NCBI RefSeq assembly: GCF_004310285.1
Contig: NZ_SISF01000029.1
Span: forward strand, 163,412 to 227,411
Length of the DNA stretch: 64,000 bases
From: Agrobacterium cavarae
Lineage (GTDB): Bacteria > Pseudomonadota > Alphaproteobacteria > Rhizobiales > Rhizobiaceae
Direction: 5' to 3'
Under the pieces are notes generated by a model that did not search any database, was not told the DNA's origin, and worked only from the letters and a program-made list of their open reading frames with translations. Of this stretch, positions 33,545 through 41,653 are shown piece after piece (the first letter of the stretch is position 1; each line of letters opens with the position of its first letter). The position numbers and the translations under genes were made by a program.

Positions 33545-34042
33545 GTGACACAGTCCCCGATCAAGATCGAAGCGAAAGCAGAGACGCCGCGCGATCGGCT
33601 TGCCGCACTCGGTATAGATCTCCCACCGGCGCCACCGCCCATCGCCAATTTCGTCACCCACGTCGTCGAAGGCAACATGTTGTATCTTTCGGGGCAGGGG
33701 CCGCGCGAGGCGAATGGTTTCATGCACACCGGCAAGGTGGGCGTGGATGTTTCGGTCGAGCAGGCCTATGAGGATGCGCGGCTGACTGGCGTCAATCTTC
33801 TGGCGGTGATGAATGAGGCGCTCGGCGATCTATCCCGGGTCAAGCGGGTCGTGAAGCTGCTGGGCATGGTCAATGCCTCACCGGACTTCAAGGACCACCC
33901 GCAGGTTATCAACGGCTGCTCGGACCTGTTCAACGCCGTCTTCGGCGAGGCTGGTCGTCATGCCCGCTCCGCTGTCGGCTTCGGCTCGCTTCCGGGAAAC
34001 ATCACCGTCGAAATCGAAGCGATCATTGCATTGCAGGATTAA
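33545..34042 (+). CDS. RidA/YjgF-family enamine/imine deaminase
   Basis: A protein of about 165 residues of the RidA superfamily, of the longer subgroup with an N-terminal extension (TPRDRLAALGIDLPPAPPPIANFV). Core segments are LYLSGQGP, GKVGVDVSVEQAYEDARLTGVNLLAV and SAVGFGSLPGNITVEIEAIIAL. RidA proteins hydrolyse reactive imines released by PLP-dependent dehydratases and lyases. The Arg found before the last strand of classical RidA (the R of ARxAVGV) is replaced by other residues here (HARSAVGFG), so deaminase activity should be tested. I choose the GTG at 33545 because AGGAG lies five bases before it; an ATG at 33518 is possible. Confidence 0.87.
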   Translation: MTQSPIKIEAKAETPRDRLAALGIDLPPAPPPIANFVTHVVEGNMLYLSGQGPREANGFMHTGKVGVDVSVEQAYEDARLTGVNLLAVMNEALGDLSRVKRVVKLLGMVNASPDFKDHPQVINGCSDLFNAVFGEAGRHARSAVGFGSLPGNITVEIEAIIALQD

Positions 34043-34057
34043 CCGGCAAGGAGACGA

Positions 34058-34876
34058 TTAGTGGTTGCGCCATCCCATCAGCTGTTCGATCCTTGCGGCC
34101 GACGCTTTCACGCGGTCTGCGTAGCCGGTCTTGTCAGCCATGACTTTCTGCTCGGGAAGGACGATGGAAATCGTCGCAACGCAGTCTCCGCGGTTGTCGA
34201 CAATGGGCGAGGCGATGCAGGCTACCGAGTAGTCGGATTCCCCCGCCTGGATCGACAGACGTTCTTCGAAAGCCTTGCGCGCGGCGTCCGACAGGTTCTT
34301 GGCGTCAATGGTTGCGCGGCCCGTCGGCGAGATGCGGGCTCCGCGCTTGAACAAATCGATGCGCTGCTCCTCCGGCATATGGCCCACAAGAAGGCGTCCA
34401 GACGCGGTCCAGTTCAGGGGTACGCGGGTACCAACCCGCGAGGCAACCTGAAAATGGCTGGGGCCATCAGCCATGGCGAGGACCAGCATATGCTCGTCGT
34501 CGCGTCCGCAAACCTGCACCGTTTCACCGGCCGCGCGGCAAAGATCGTGCATTTCATGCATGGCGACGCTCATGAAATCCAGCGAGCGAGCATAGGCGAG
34601 GCCGTAATGATAGAGGCGCGCACCAAGCCAGATGCTGCCATCGTCGTTACGGGCCAGCATGTTCTTTTCCACAAGGTCGTCAATGATCGCATAAATCGTC
34701 GAAAGCGGTGCCTTCACCGCCTTGGCAATGGCGTAGGCACCGGCCGGCGCACCCGTTTCGTACAGATGGTCAATGATCTGAATGGCTCGGTCGATGCCGC
34801 TGACGCGCGAGCGCCGCGCCTTGCTTCCTTCCTCGGAAGACGAAAGCTCAAGGGCATTACCAGATGAAGACTTCAT
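34058..34876 (-). CDS. IclR-family transcriptional regulator
   Basis: A regulator of about 272 residues. The winged helix-turn-helix lies around residues 24-85 (GIDRAIQIIDHLYETGAPAGAYAIAKAVKAPLSTIYAIIDDLVEKN) and the C-terminal GAF-like effector domain ends in VACIASPIVDNRGDCVATISIVLP. It is convergent with the RidA gene and divergent from the SelA-like gene, so it sits in the middle of the catabolic locus and probably controls both halves. The start at the ATG at 34876 is tentative; a GTG at 34897 is an alternative. Confidence 0.9.
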   Translation of the reverse strand: MKSSSGNALELSSSEEGSKARRSRVSGIDRAIQIIDHLYETGAPAGAYAIAKAVKAPLSTIYAIIDDLVEKNMLARNDDGSIWLGARLYHYGLAYARSLDFMSVAMHEMHDLCRAAGETVQVCGRDDEHMLVLAMADGPSHFQVASRVGTRVPLNWTASGRLLVGHMPEEQRIDLFKRGARISPTGRATIDAKNLSDAARKAFEERLSIQAGESDYSVACIASPIVDNRGDCVATISIVLPEQKVMADKTGYADRVKASAARIEQLMGWRNH

Positions 34877-34908
34877 ATCCAATTCACGCTCCCGCACATC
34901 AAAGAACC

Positions 34909-34923
34909 TATTGCGTTATTATG
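34909..34923 (-). promoter_or_regulatory. Candidate IclR operator, copy 2
   Basis: On the minus strand this reads CATAATAACGCAATA, sharing CATAATAACG and CAATA with the site before the transporter operon at 28753-28770. It sits between the divergent IclR and SelA-like genes, 33 bases from the regulator start, where autoregulation would be expected. Confidence 0.4.
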
Positions 34924-34988
34924 GCATAGCCTGACGCGGGGCAACAGAAATCATGCGCCAGACAGGCTGGCAAACTGGAGAGATGAGA

Positions 34989-36185
34989 ATGTCAGACGAT
35001 ATCCGCACGAAGATGGGCCTTCGGCCAGTCATCAACGTTTCCGGCACGATGACGAGCCTTGGCGCGTCCATCGTGGTTCCCGAAGCGATCGAGGCTATGG
35101 CGGCGATCCTGCCGCAGTTCGTGGAGATCAATGATCTGCAGCGCAAGGCAAGTGCAGTCATTGCTCGTCTGACGGGCGGTGAAGCCGGCTTTGTTACGGC
35201 CTCCTGCTCCGCTGGTATTAGCCTCGCGGTTGCCGGCACCATCACAGGGCCAGATCTTCTGGCAATCGAGAGACTGCCGGAAACGTCCACGCCAAAGAAC
35301 GAAGTTCTGGTGCAAATGGGGCATATGGTCAGCTATGGCGCGCCCGTCGATCAGTCGATCCGGCTTGCGGGCGGCAAGGTGGTGATGATTGGCCAGGCAA
35401 CCTCCACCCATCGCTATCACATGGAAAACGCGATTACCGACAGGACTGCAGCGGCTGTCTATGTCGTTTCCCACCACGTGGTCGATTATGGTCTCCTCAA
35501 TCTCAAGGAATTTGTCGAGATCGCGCATGCCAAGGGCGTGCCGGTTATCGTCGATGCTGCATCCGAATATGACCTGCGACTCTTCCTGGAGCAGGGTGCC
35601 GATATCGCGCTTTATTCCGGCCACAAGTTTCTGGGCGGCCCTACCTCCGGCATCGTGGCCGGCAAGAAGGAGCTCGTGCGCAATGCCTTTCTCCAGAACA
35701 TGGGAATTGGTCGCGGCATGAAGGTGGGCAAGGAAAGCATCTTCGGCGTGATGGCGGCCTTGGAAGCTTGGGAAAAGCGTGACCATGTGGGCATACGCGA
35801 GCGCGAGACCGGCTATCTGAACCTGTGGAAGGAGACGCTTTCCGATCGCCCCGGCATCACCGCTTTGATCGAACCAGACCCGACGAACAATCCATTGGAT
35901 CGTATGCGGGTGATTGTCTCTCCCCAGGAGGCTCACATCACGGCCTGGGATCTTGCCGCACGCCTTCGCAGCGGCCCGACACCGATCATCGTGCGCGACC
36001 ATGAGGTAGAGCACCACTACTTCTACCTCGATCCCTGCAATCTTCACCCCGGTCAGGAGCGCATCGTCGCGGCGCGGCTGGCGGAAGAACTGGATAAGGC
36101 GCGTGCCTCGAACGAGGTCATCGCCACGCCGTTCGAAGATCTGAGCCGCCATCGTTTCGATGGTGCGTTGCGCTGGCCCGACTGA
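34989..36185 (+). CDS. SelA-like PLP-dependent enzyme (ammonia-lyase type)
   Basis: A protein of about 398 residues of the SelA/DgaE group of fold-type I PLP enzymes. It opens [17 protein letters not shown], contains [19 protein letters not shown] and [33 protein letters not shown], whose Lys near residue 213 should bind PLP. True SelA is about 460 residues and serves selenocysteine synthesis; no selB or tRNA-Sec is here. Relatives beside COG3964 hydrolases, such as D-glucosaminate-6-phosphate ammonia-lyase, eliminate ammonia from amino sugars or D-amino acids. I prefer the ATG at 34989 (GGAGAG upstream). Confidence 0.87.
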   Translation: MSDDIRTKMGLRPVINVSGTMTSLGASIVVPEAIEAMAAILPQFVEINDLQRKASAVIARLTGGEAGFVTASCSAGISLAVAGTITGPDLLAIERLPETSTPKNEVLVQMGHMVSYGAPVDQSIRLAGGKVVMIGQATSTHRYHMENAITDRTAAAVYVVSHHVVDYGLLNLKEFVEIAHAKGVPVIVDAASEYDLRLFLEQGADIALYSGHKFLGGPTSGIVAGKKELVRNAFLQNMGIGRGMKVGKESIFGVMAALEAWEKRDHVGIRERETGYLNLWKETLSDRPGITALIEPDPTNNPLDRMRVIVSPQEAHITAWDLAARLRSGPTPIIVRDHEVEHHYFYLDPCNLHPGQERIVAARLAEELDKARASNEVIATPFEDLSRHRFDGALRWPD

Positions 36186-36192
36186 GCAAGCG

Positions 36193-36212
36193 TGCGGCCC
36201 GGAGCGGCCGCA
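36193..36212 (+). other. Intercistronic hairpin before the double ATPase gene
   Basis: A perfect 7-bp stem, TGCGGCC and GGCCGCA, with loop CGGAGC follows the SelA-like stop by eight bases. It lacks a T run and probably modulates expression of the ATPase gene rather than ending transcription. Confidence 0.45.
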
Positions 36213-36248
36213 TAGCCTGCCACTCCAACGAATTGACGAGGATCGACG

Positions 36249-38096
36249 ATGATGATGTCCAACGCCCTGAACAAGACCGCGACTGCACCGGCCACCGGCC
36301 CGGTTTTTGCCGTTGAAAATCTCAGAACATCCTTCCTTGTCGACGGTGCCTGGAAGCCGGTGGTTCGCGATATCTCCTTTACGGTCATGCCTGGCGAGAC
36401 GGTCGCGATCGTCGGCGAAAGTGGCTCCGGCAAATCGGTCACCTCGCTCTCCATCATGCGCTTGCTCCAACCTGACATGAGCAAGATCGAAGGCAAGGTC
36501 ATGCTGGGAGGGCGTGATCTTCTTGCGCTACCGGAGCACGAGATGCGCAAGGTGCGCGGCAATGATGTCGCGATGATTTTTCAGGAGCCGATGACGAGCC
36601 TGAACCCCTTGCTTACCATCGGCGATCAGATCTCCGAGGCCTTGCTTTCTCATCTACCGATGAGCAAGGCGGATGCGCGTGCCGAGACCATCCGCATTCT
36701 GGAGAAGGTGCGCATTCCTTCCGCCGCCTCTCGTTTCGATGAGTATCCGCACCGATTTTCCGGCGGCATGCGTCAACGCGTGATGATTGCCATGGCGCTT
36801 GCAACCAAGCCTTCGTTGCTGATCGCCGATGAGCCGACCACGGCGCTCGACGTGACCATTCAGGGACAGATCCTCGACCTGATCAAAATGCTGCAGGAGG
36901 AGGAAGGAACGTCCGTCCTCTTCATCACCCACGACATGGGGGTCGTCGCCGAGATCGCCGACCGGACTGTCGTCATGTATCGGGGCGAGCAGGTGGAAAC
37001 GGGCCCGACCGCCGACATCTTCCATCGTGGTCAACATCCCTATACCCGCGCGCTCTTGTCCGCTGTCCCAGTGCTTGGCTCGATGCAAAACCACCAGAGA
37101 CCTTTGCGCTTTCCGGTGGTGGATGTCACGACAGGTCAGTCCGATGTGCCTGTTGAAGTGAAGAATACGGTCGTCGAAGGCCGGCCGGTTCTGGAAGTTC
37201 GCAATCTCACCAAGCGCTTCGATATTCACTCCGGCCTCTTTGGCACGCTTACCGGCCGCGTGCATGCCGTGGAAGACGTGTCTTTCGATCTCCAAGCGGG
37301 GGAGACGCTCTCCCTTGTCGGCGAGTCCGGATGCGGCAAGTCGACGACAGGCCGCGCCATCATGCGGCTCATCGAACCCGATAGCGGCTCCGTTATCGTT
37401 GAGGGCCGCGATGTGCTGGCGCTGAACAAGCAGGATATGCGCGAGATGCGCAAATCCGTGCAGATGATCTTCCAGGATCCATTTGCCTCTCTCAATCCGC
37501 GCATGACCGTTGGCGCGGCCATCGCCGAGCCGTTTCTCGAGCACAGAATGGGAAGTGCCAAAGAGGCGAAAGATGTCGTGGCCGACATGCTGACGAAAGT
37601 GGGCCTAACACCCGATATGGCGGGTCGATACCCGCACGAGTTTTCTGGTGGGCAAAGACAGCGTGTCTGTATCGCGCGTGCACTGGCGCTACAGCCAAAG
37701 GTCATCGTTGCCGACGAAAGCGTCTCGGCACTGGATGTGTCGATCAAGGCGCAAGTGATCAATCTGATGCTCGACCTTCAGCAAAGCCTTGGCCTCGCCT
37801 TCCTGTTCATCTCGCACGACATGGCCGTGGTGGAACGTGTCAGCCACCGCGTCGCCGTCATGTATCTGGGCGAGATTGTCGAGATCGGCCCTCGCGCTGC
37901 CGTCTTCGGGAACCCGCAGCATCCTTACACCAAGCGGCTGATGGCTGCCGTGCCGGTGCCAGACCCGGAACGCAGACGCGTAAAAAGCGCAGCTGTTGTC
38001 GAGGAACTGAAAAGTCCCATACGCCCGGTCGAGTACAAGGTGATGCCTGCTCGTTTTCGTGAAGTGTCTAAAGGCCACCTCGTGGCCGAGAATTGA
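36249..38096 (+). CDS. Double ABC ATPase for dipeptide-type uptake (DppD-DppF fusion)
   Basis: A 615-residue cytoplasmic protein with two full nucleotide-binding domains. Domain 1 has Walker A GESGSGKS (residues 56-63), signature FSGGMRQRVMIAMAL and Walker B LLIADEPTTALD. Domain 2 has Walker A GESGCGKSTTG near 358, signature FSGGQRQRVCIARAL and Walker B VIVADESVSALD. Each is followed by an oligopeptide-transporter C-terminal motif (HPYTRALLSAVP, HPYTKRLMAAVP). It supplies the energy for the permeases at 30458 and 31415, to which it is linked by locus though not by adjacency. The DppD and DppF halves are fused, as in GsiA. Confidence 0.93.
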   Translation: MMMSNALNKTATAPATGPVFAVENLRTSFLVDGAWKPVVRDISFTVMPGETVAIVGESGSGKSVTSLSIMRLLQPDMSKIEGKVMLGGRDLLALPEHEMRKVRGNDVAMIFQEPMTSLNPLLTIGDQISEALLSHLPMSKADARAETIRILEKVRIPSAASRFDEYPHRFSGGMRQRVMIAMALATKPSLLIADEPTTALDVTIQGQILDLIKMLQEEEGTSVLFITHDMGVVAEIADRTVVMYRGEQVETGPTADIFHRGQHPYTRALLSAVPVLGSMQNHQRPLRFPVVDVTTGQSDVPVEVKNTVVEGRPVLEVRNLTKRFDIHSGLFGTLTGRVHAVEDVSFDLQAGETLSLVGESGCGKSTTGRAIMRLIEPDSGSVIVEGRDVLALNKQDMREMRKSVQMIFQDPFASLNPRMTVGAAIAEPFLEHRMGSAKEAKDVVADMLTKVGLTPDMAGRYPHEFSGGQRQRVCIARALALQPKVIVADESVSALDVSIKAQVINLMLDLQQSLGLAFLFISHDMAVVERVSHRVAVMYLGEIVEIGPRAAVFGNPQHPYTKRLMAAVPVPDPERRRVKSAAVVEELKSPIRPVEYKVMPARFREVSKGHLVAEN

Positions 38097-38206
38097 TGTC
38101 TGTCGTGGTGGCATCCAGCAGCGGAAAGGGACGGGCAGCGCATTTTTCCTGCTCTGGAACAACAACCGTCCCACTGTGTTAGCTTTAGCAACTTGGGAGA
38201 TAAGCC

Positions 38207-38464
38207 ATGACCAACACATCCAATGACGACAAAAAGGCGACACCGCAAACATGGTCGGCAGATCATGGCGGGGGTGTCTCTCCGCCGACATCGACCGGAA
38301 CGGTCGATAAAGAGCAGGTACACGAGCCGTCCAATGACTGGCCCGCTGCGGACGGTGTCGCGCATGATCCGGTTGAACCGGTACCGTCTTCGGTGGAAGA
38401 CTTCGATCCGCCAAAAGGTGACGGTCGCCGCACGTTCCAGAACGGTGATACCGATCGCGCTTGA
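38207..38464 (+). CDS. Small hydrophilic protein of unknown function
   Basis: An 85-residue protein with a good ribosome site (GGGAGA, seven bases before the ATG). It is rich in Asp, Pro, Ser and Thr and has no hydrophobic core (MTNTSNDDKKATPQTWSADH, then acidic and Pro-rich segments to FQNGDTDRA), so it is probably disordered. No family is recognised. It stands alone between the ATPase and the exonuclease gene and is followed by its own terminator-like hairpin, which supports a real single-gene transcript. Confidence 0.55.
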   Translation: MTNTSNDDKKATPQTWSADHGGGVSPPTSTGTVDKEQVHEPSNDWPAADGVAHDPVEPVPSSVEDFDPPKGDGRRTFQNGDTDRA

Positions 38465-38536
38465 GACGCCGGACGTTCAGAAATAGCCCCACACCGCGCG
38501 CTCAGTTCGGCCGCTGATCGCTAAATTTGAGATGAC

Positions 38537-38564
38537 AAGACCGAGCTTCCTACGCTTCGGTCTT
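38537..38564 (+). terminator. Terminator-like hairpin after the small unknown gene
   Basis: Arms AAGACCGA and TCGGTCTT form a perfect 8-bp stem around a 12-base loop that can add two more pairs. It lies about 70 bases after the stop at 38464 and ends in a short T run. Confidence 0.55.
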
Positions 38565-38668
38565 TCGCCGTCGGCTCGTTCAAGTCCACAGCGACACGGG
38601 ATCAGCCTGCCAACAGTTTAGATCGGATGCGCCGTTCCGTATTCGCGCGTCACCCACGGGGTCAACGC

Positions 38669-39454
38669 TTGAAAATTGCGACCTACAATGTCAACGGTGT
38701 GAACGGGCGGCTGCCGAACCTTATCCGGTGGCTCGATGAAGCGTCGCCTGACATTGTGTGTCTTCAAGAGCTGAAAGCGCCACAGAACAAGTTTCCTATC
38801 AAAGCAATAGAAACGGCTGGCTACGGCGCTGTCTGGCTTGGGCAGAAATCCTGGAATGGTGTGGCGATCCTGGCTAAGGGTCAGCAACCTCATCTCACCA
38901 GACGTGCACTGCCAGGCGACAGCAAAGACGACCAAAGCCGCTACATCGAAGCAATTGTCGATGGAATACTGATCGGCTGTCTTTATGCCCCGAACGGCAA
39001 CCCCTATCCCGGACCGAAATTCAACTACAAACTCAGATGGCTTAAACGGTTGCGCGCCTACGCAGCCGAGCTTCTCGAACTGAACATATTATCGATCCTT
39101 ATCGGCGATTACAATGTCATGCCGACAGAGCTCGACGTTTACAAACCGGAGCGGTGGAAAGACGACGCACTCTTTCGCGTCGAAGCGCGGAACGCTTTCA
39201 AAACGCTTGTTGAGCAGGGGTGGACGGATGCTTTGAGGCATCTTCATCCCGACGAGCAGATCTACACATTCTGGGACTATTTCAGAAACGCTTTTGGCCG
39301 AAATGCCGGGCTCAGGATCGACCACTTCCTGCTCAGTCCGGAAGCTGCCTGCGACCTTATCGCAGCTGATGTCGACAGGCATGTTCGAGCGTGGGATCAC
39401 AGCAGTGACCATGCACCGGTCTGGATAGAGCTTAAAGATCAGCCTGGTAAGTAA
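38669..39454 (+). CDS. Exodeoxyribonuclease III-like endonuclease
   Basis: A protein of about 261 residues of the AP endonuclease/exonuclease III family. It starts KIATYNVNGVNGRLPNLIRWL, has the metal-binding Glu34 (VCLQELKAP), the catalytic GDYNVMPTELDVY and the terminal SDHAPVWIEL. DNA-contacting segments LRIDHFLLS and YTFWDYFRNAFGRNAG match ExoIII. I start at the TTG at 38669 because family members begin exactly at this KIATYNVNG; an ATG at 38627 would add 14 unrelated residues. It repairs abasic sites. Genomes of this group carry another xthA, so this may be an accessory copy. Confidence 0.9.
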   Translation: MKIATYNVNGVNGRLPNLIRWLDEASPDIVCLQELKAPQNKFPIKAIETAGYGAVWLGQKSWNGVAILAKGQQPHLTRRALPGDSKDDQSRYIEAIVDGILIGCLYAPNGNPYPGPKFNYKLRWLKRLRAYAAELLELNILSILIGDYNVMPTELDVYKPERWKDDALFRVEARNAFKTLVEQGWTDALRHLHPDEQIYTFWDYFRNAFGRNAGLRIDHFLLSPEAACDLIAADVDRHVRAWDHSSDHAPVWIELKDQPGK

Positions 39455-39648
39455 GCGTCCTCGTTGACTGGATTAGGCCCCACACCTGCGGACCTACGGA
39501 ACGTCTCCTCTTTCGCGTATCGTGCACAGTCCTAAGCCACGATGGAATGGGCGAAGCTTTGCCGATGATCTGATCGGCATCGCCGTTTCACTGTTCAGGC
39601 CGGGCGCTGTGCAATTTTCGGAGCCGCTCAAAAACTTGGAAACCCAGC

Positions 39649-39702
39649 TTGACGCGTTCTAAAAATGAAGATTATGTTAATCGGTAAGATGTCAGACCAA
39701 TT
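39649..39702 (+). promoter_or_regulatory. Promoter and FadR-type operator before the GntR/PLP/ABC operon
   Basis: TTGACG at 39649-39654 and TATGTT at 39673-39678 are 18 bases apart. Just downstream, AAGATGTCAGACCAATT (39686-39702) contains the ACCAATT half of the FadR/PdhR consensus (AATTGGTNNNACCAATT) and a degenerate second half. It lies 27 bases before the regulator start, consistent with autorepression. Confidence 0.4.
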
Positions 39703-39728
39703 TCACGGTGCTGACGTTGCGGGGGCAA

Positions 39729-40448
39729 ATGGATCAGACGCTCGAAAAACACGCGATGACGCCGCTGCCGATCATAGACCGGGTGCGGCAGGTCGAAGGC
39801 GCGCTTGTCGAGTTTGTTGAACGGGCTGATCTGAAGCCGGGGAGCCGGCTGCCTGCAGAGCGGGAGTTGATGTCAGCGCTTGGCGTCGGGCGTTCCACCA
39901 TTCGTGAGGTGATCCGAAAGTTTCAAGCTCTTGGAATTATCGATTCTCGCAAGGGCAGCGGCAATTATCTTTTGAAGCCGATTTCCACCGCGACTGTGCA
40001 TATGCCGATTTCCATTGAGGCGCAGAGCTTGCGAGACGCGCTTTTGATGACGCTGGAAGTGCGGCGTGGGATCGAGGTTGAGGCGTCGATGGCGGCGGCT
40101 CGCCGCCGCACCGAGGACGATATCGAAACGATGCGTCTTCGGCTGGAAGAGATGGAGCGCGTTCATCTGGCTGAGGGTACGTCCGGCAAGGCGGACCTTG
40201 CCTTTCACCTTTCGATCTACGACGCCACTCACAATTCGCTGTTCAAGCAATTGCTCGAGCAGATGCGCGAAGGCTTCGAGCGCTTCTGGTCCAAGCCGTT
40301 CGACAGGCCCGATTTCGCCTCTCGCTCCTTTCCATTTCACCGCACCCTGTTCGACGCGATTGTGGCTGGCGACACGTCGGCGGCGCGGCAGGAAACATTG
40401 AAAATCCTCGCGATCGTCGAGGAAGATATTAAGGACATGTCCAAATGA
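39729..40448 (+). CDS. GntR-family transcriptional regulator, FadR subfamily
   Basis: A regulator of about 239 residues. The winged helix-turn-helix covers RLPAERELMSALGVGRSTIREVIRKFQALGIIDSRKGSGNYLL, and the FCD domain has metal-ligand candidates in DLAFHLSIYDATHN and FHRTLFDAIVAGD. Its stop codon overlaps the start of the PLP enzyme gene by four bases (ATGA), so it is the first gene of the operon and probably senses the substrate or an intermediate. The ATG at 39729 is preferred; upstream TTG and downstream ATG (39756) starts exist. Confidence 0.9.
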   Translation: MDQTLEKHAMTPLPIIDRVRQVEGALVEFVERADLKPGSRLPAERELMSALGVGRSTIREVIRKFQALGIIDSRKGSGNYLLKPISTATVHMPISIEAQSLRDALLMTLEVRRGIEVEASMAAARRRTEDDIETMRLRLEEMERVHLAEGTSGKADLAFHLSIYDATHNSLFKQLLEQMREGFERFWSKPFDRPDFASRSFPFHRTLFDAIVAGDTSAARQETLKILAIVEEDIKDMSK

Positions 40449-41620
40449 GCCAAGGCTCTGATTTTTTTGATGCAGCATCGCTCGTTGTCGCGCATGACGA
40501 AACCCACGCTTTCGAAGCCGTGGTCCCACCGCTGGTGCAGACATCGCTCTTCACCTTCTCAAGCTATGACGAAATGGTCGCGACCTATCGTGGCGAAAAG
40601 AGCCGTCCTGTTTACACACGCGGGCTGAACCCCACGGTTCGAATGTTCGAAGAGATGCTGGCTAAGCTGGAAGGTGCTGAAGACGCACTCGGTTTTGCCA
40701 GTGGCATGGCAGCGATTTCGTCCACCGTACTGTCCTTCGTTTCTCCCGGCGATCGTATCGTCGCGGTCCGCCACGTCTACCCGGATGCCTTCCGTCTGTT
40801 TGGTACCCTGATGAAGCGGATGAAGATTGACGTGACCTATGTCGACGGTCGCGATGAGGCCGCAGTCGAGAAGGCGATGCCCGGCGCCAAGCTGTTTTAC
40901 ATGGAGAGCCCGACAAGCTGGGTGATGGAGGCGCATGATGTCGGTGCTTTGGCAGCGATTGCCAAGCGACACGGCGCGCTCTCTGTCATCGACAATTCCT
41001 GGGCCAGCCCGATTTTCCAGACGCCTCTGGCGCTTGGCGTCGATATGGTGGTGCATTCGGCTTCGAAATATCTCGGTGGTCACAGCGACGTTGTTTCGGG
41101 CGTCGTTGCCGGTTCCAAGGCGATGATCGACCGTATCCGTGCGGAAGCTTACCCCTATCTTGGCGGCAAGATGTCGCCCTTCGACGCATGGCTGTTGATC
41201 CGAGGGCTGCGCACGCTCCCCATCCGCATGAAGGCGCATCAGGAATCGGCGCTTGCGATCGCATCGCGTTTGCAGGCGCTCGACGTCGTAGAGGCTGTTT
41301 GTCATCCGGGACTTGCAAACCGTCTTCCGCCTGGGCTGAACGGCACGTCCGGTCTTTTCTCCTTCATCTTCCGAGAAGGTGTGGATGTACGGGCCTTCGC
41401 CGACCAGCTTCAGCTTTTCAAACTGGGTGTTTCCTGGGGAGGACATGAAAGCCTGATCGTCCCAGGGGAGGTGGTGCTTGAGCAGAAGGCGCAGCCGAAT
41501 TCAGCACATACTTTCGGTATCAGCGCGCGCTCCGTGCGCCTGCATGTGGGCCTGGAGGGTACTGAAGCTCTCTGGAATGATCTTGAACCAGCCATCAGAG
41601 CGGCATCTGCCGCAGCCTGA
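40445..41620 (+). CDS. Cys/Met-metabolism PLP enzyme (C-S lyase/cystathionine lyase-like)
   Basis: A 391-residue PLP enzyme of the trans-sulfuration family. The N-terminus VVPPLVQTSLFTFSSYDEM and YTRGLNPTVRMFEEMLAKLEGAEDALGFASGMAAIS are family signatures, VIDNSWASPIFQTPLALGVDMVVHSASKYLGGHSDVVSG includes the PLP Lys near residue 208. It cleaves or exchanges C-S, C-O or C-N bonds next to an amino acid. Unusually it is embedded in a sugar-type ABC operon and coupled to a FadR-like regulator, so it may act on an imported conjugate instead of serving methionine synthesis. The exact reaction cannot be read from sequence. Confidence 0.88.
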   Translation: MSQGSDFFDAASLVVAHDETHAFEAVVPPLVQTSLFTFSSYDEMVATYRGEKSRPVYTRGLNPTVRMFEEMLAKLEGAEDALGFASGMAAISSTVLSFVSPGDRIVAVRHVYPDAFRLFGTLMKRMKIDVTYVDGRDEAAVEKAMPGAKLFYMESPTSWVMEAHDVGALAAIAKRHGALSVIDNSWASPIFQTPLALGVDMVVHSASKYLGGHSDVVSGVVAGSKAMIDRIRAEAYPYLGGKMSPFDAWLLIRGLRTLPIRMKAHQESALAIASRLQALDVVEAVCHPGLANRLPPGLNGTSGLFSFIFREGVDVRAFADQLQLFKLGVSWGGHESLIVPGEVVLEQKAQPNSAHTFGISARSVRLHVGLEGTEALWNDLEPAIRAASAAA

Positions 41621-41653
41621 CGCATCGTGACGACAACAAAAAGGGAGAACGAC

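Noticed and set aside
34989..36185. Selenocysteine synthase (SelA) as the function of the SelA-like gene
   Set aside because: The protein is shorter than SelA, no selB, selD or tRNA-Sec is in the locus, and the context is catabolic.
34992..36470. A 492-residue open frame on the minus strand across the SelA-like gene
   Set aside because: The plus strand encodes a recognisable PLP enzyme with its Lys motif; the antisense translation has no family resemblance.
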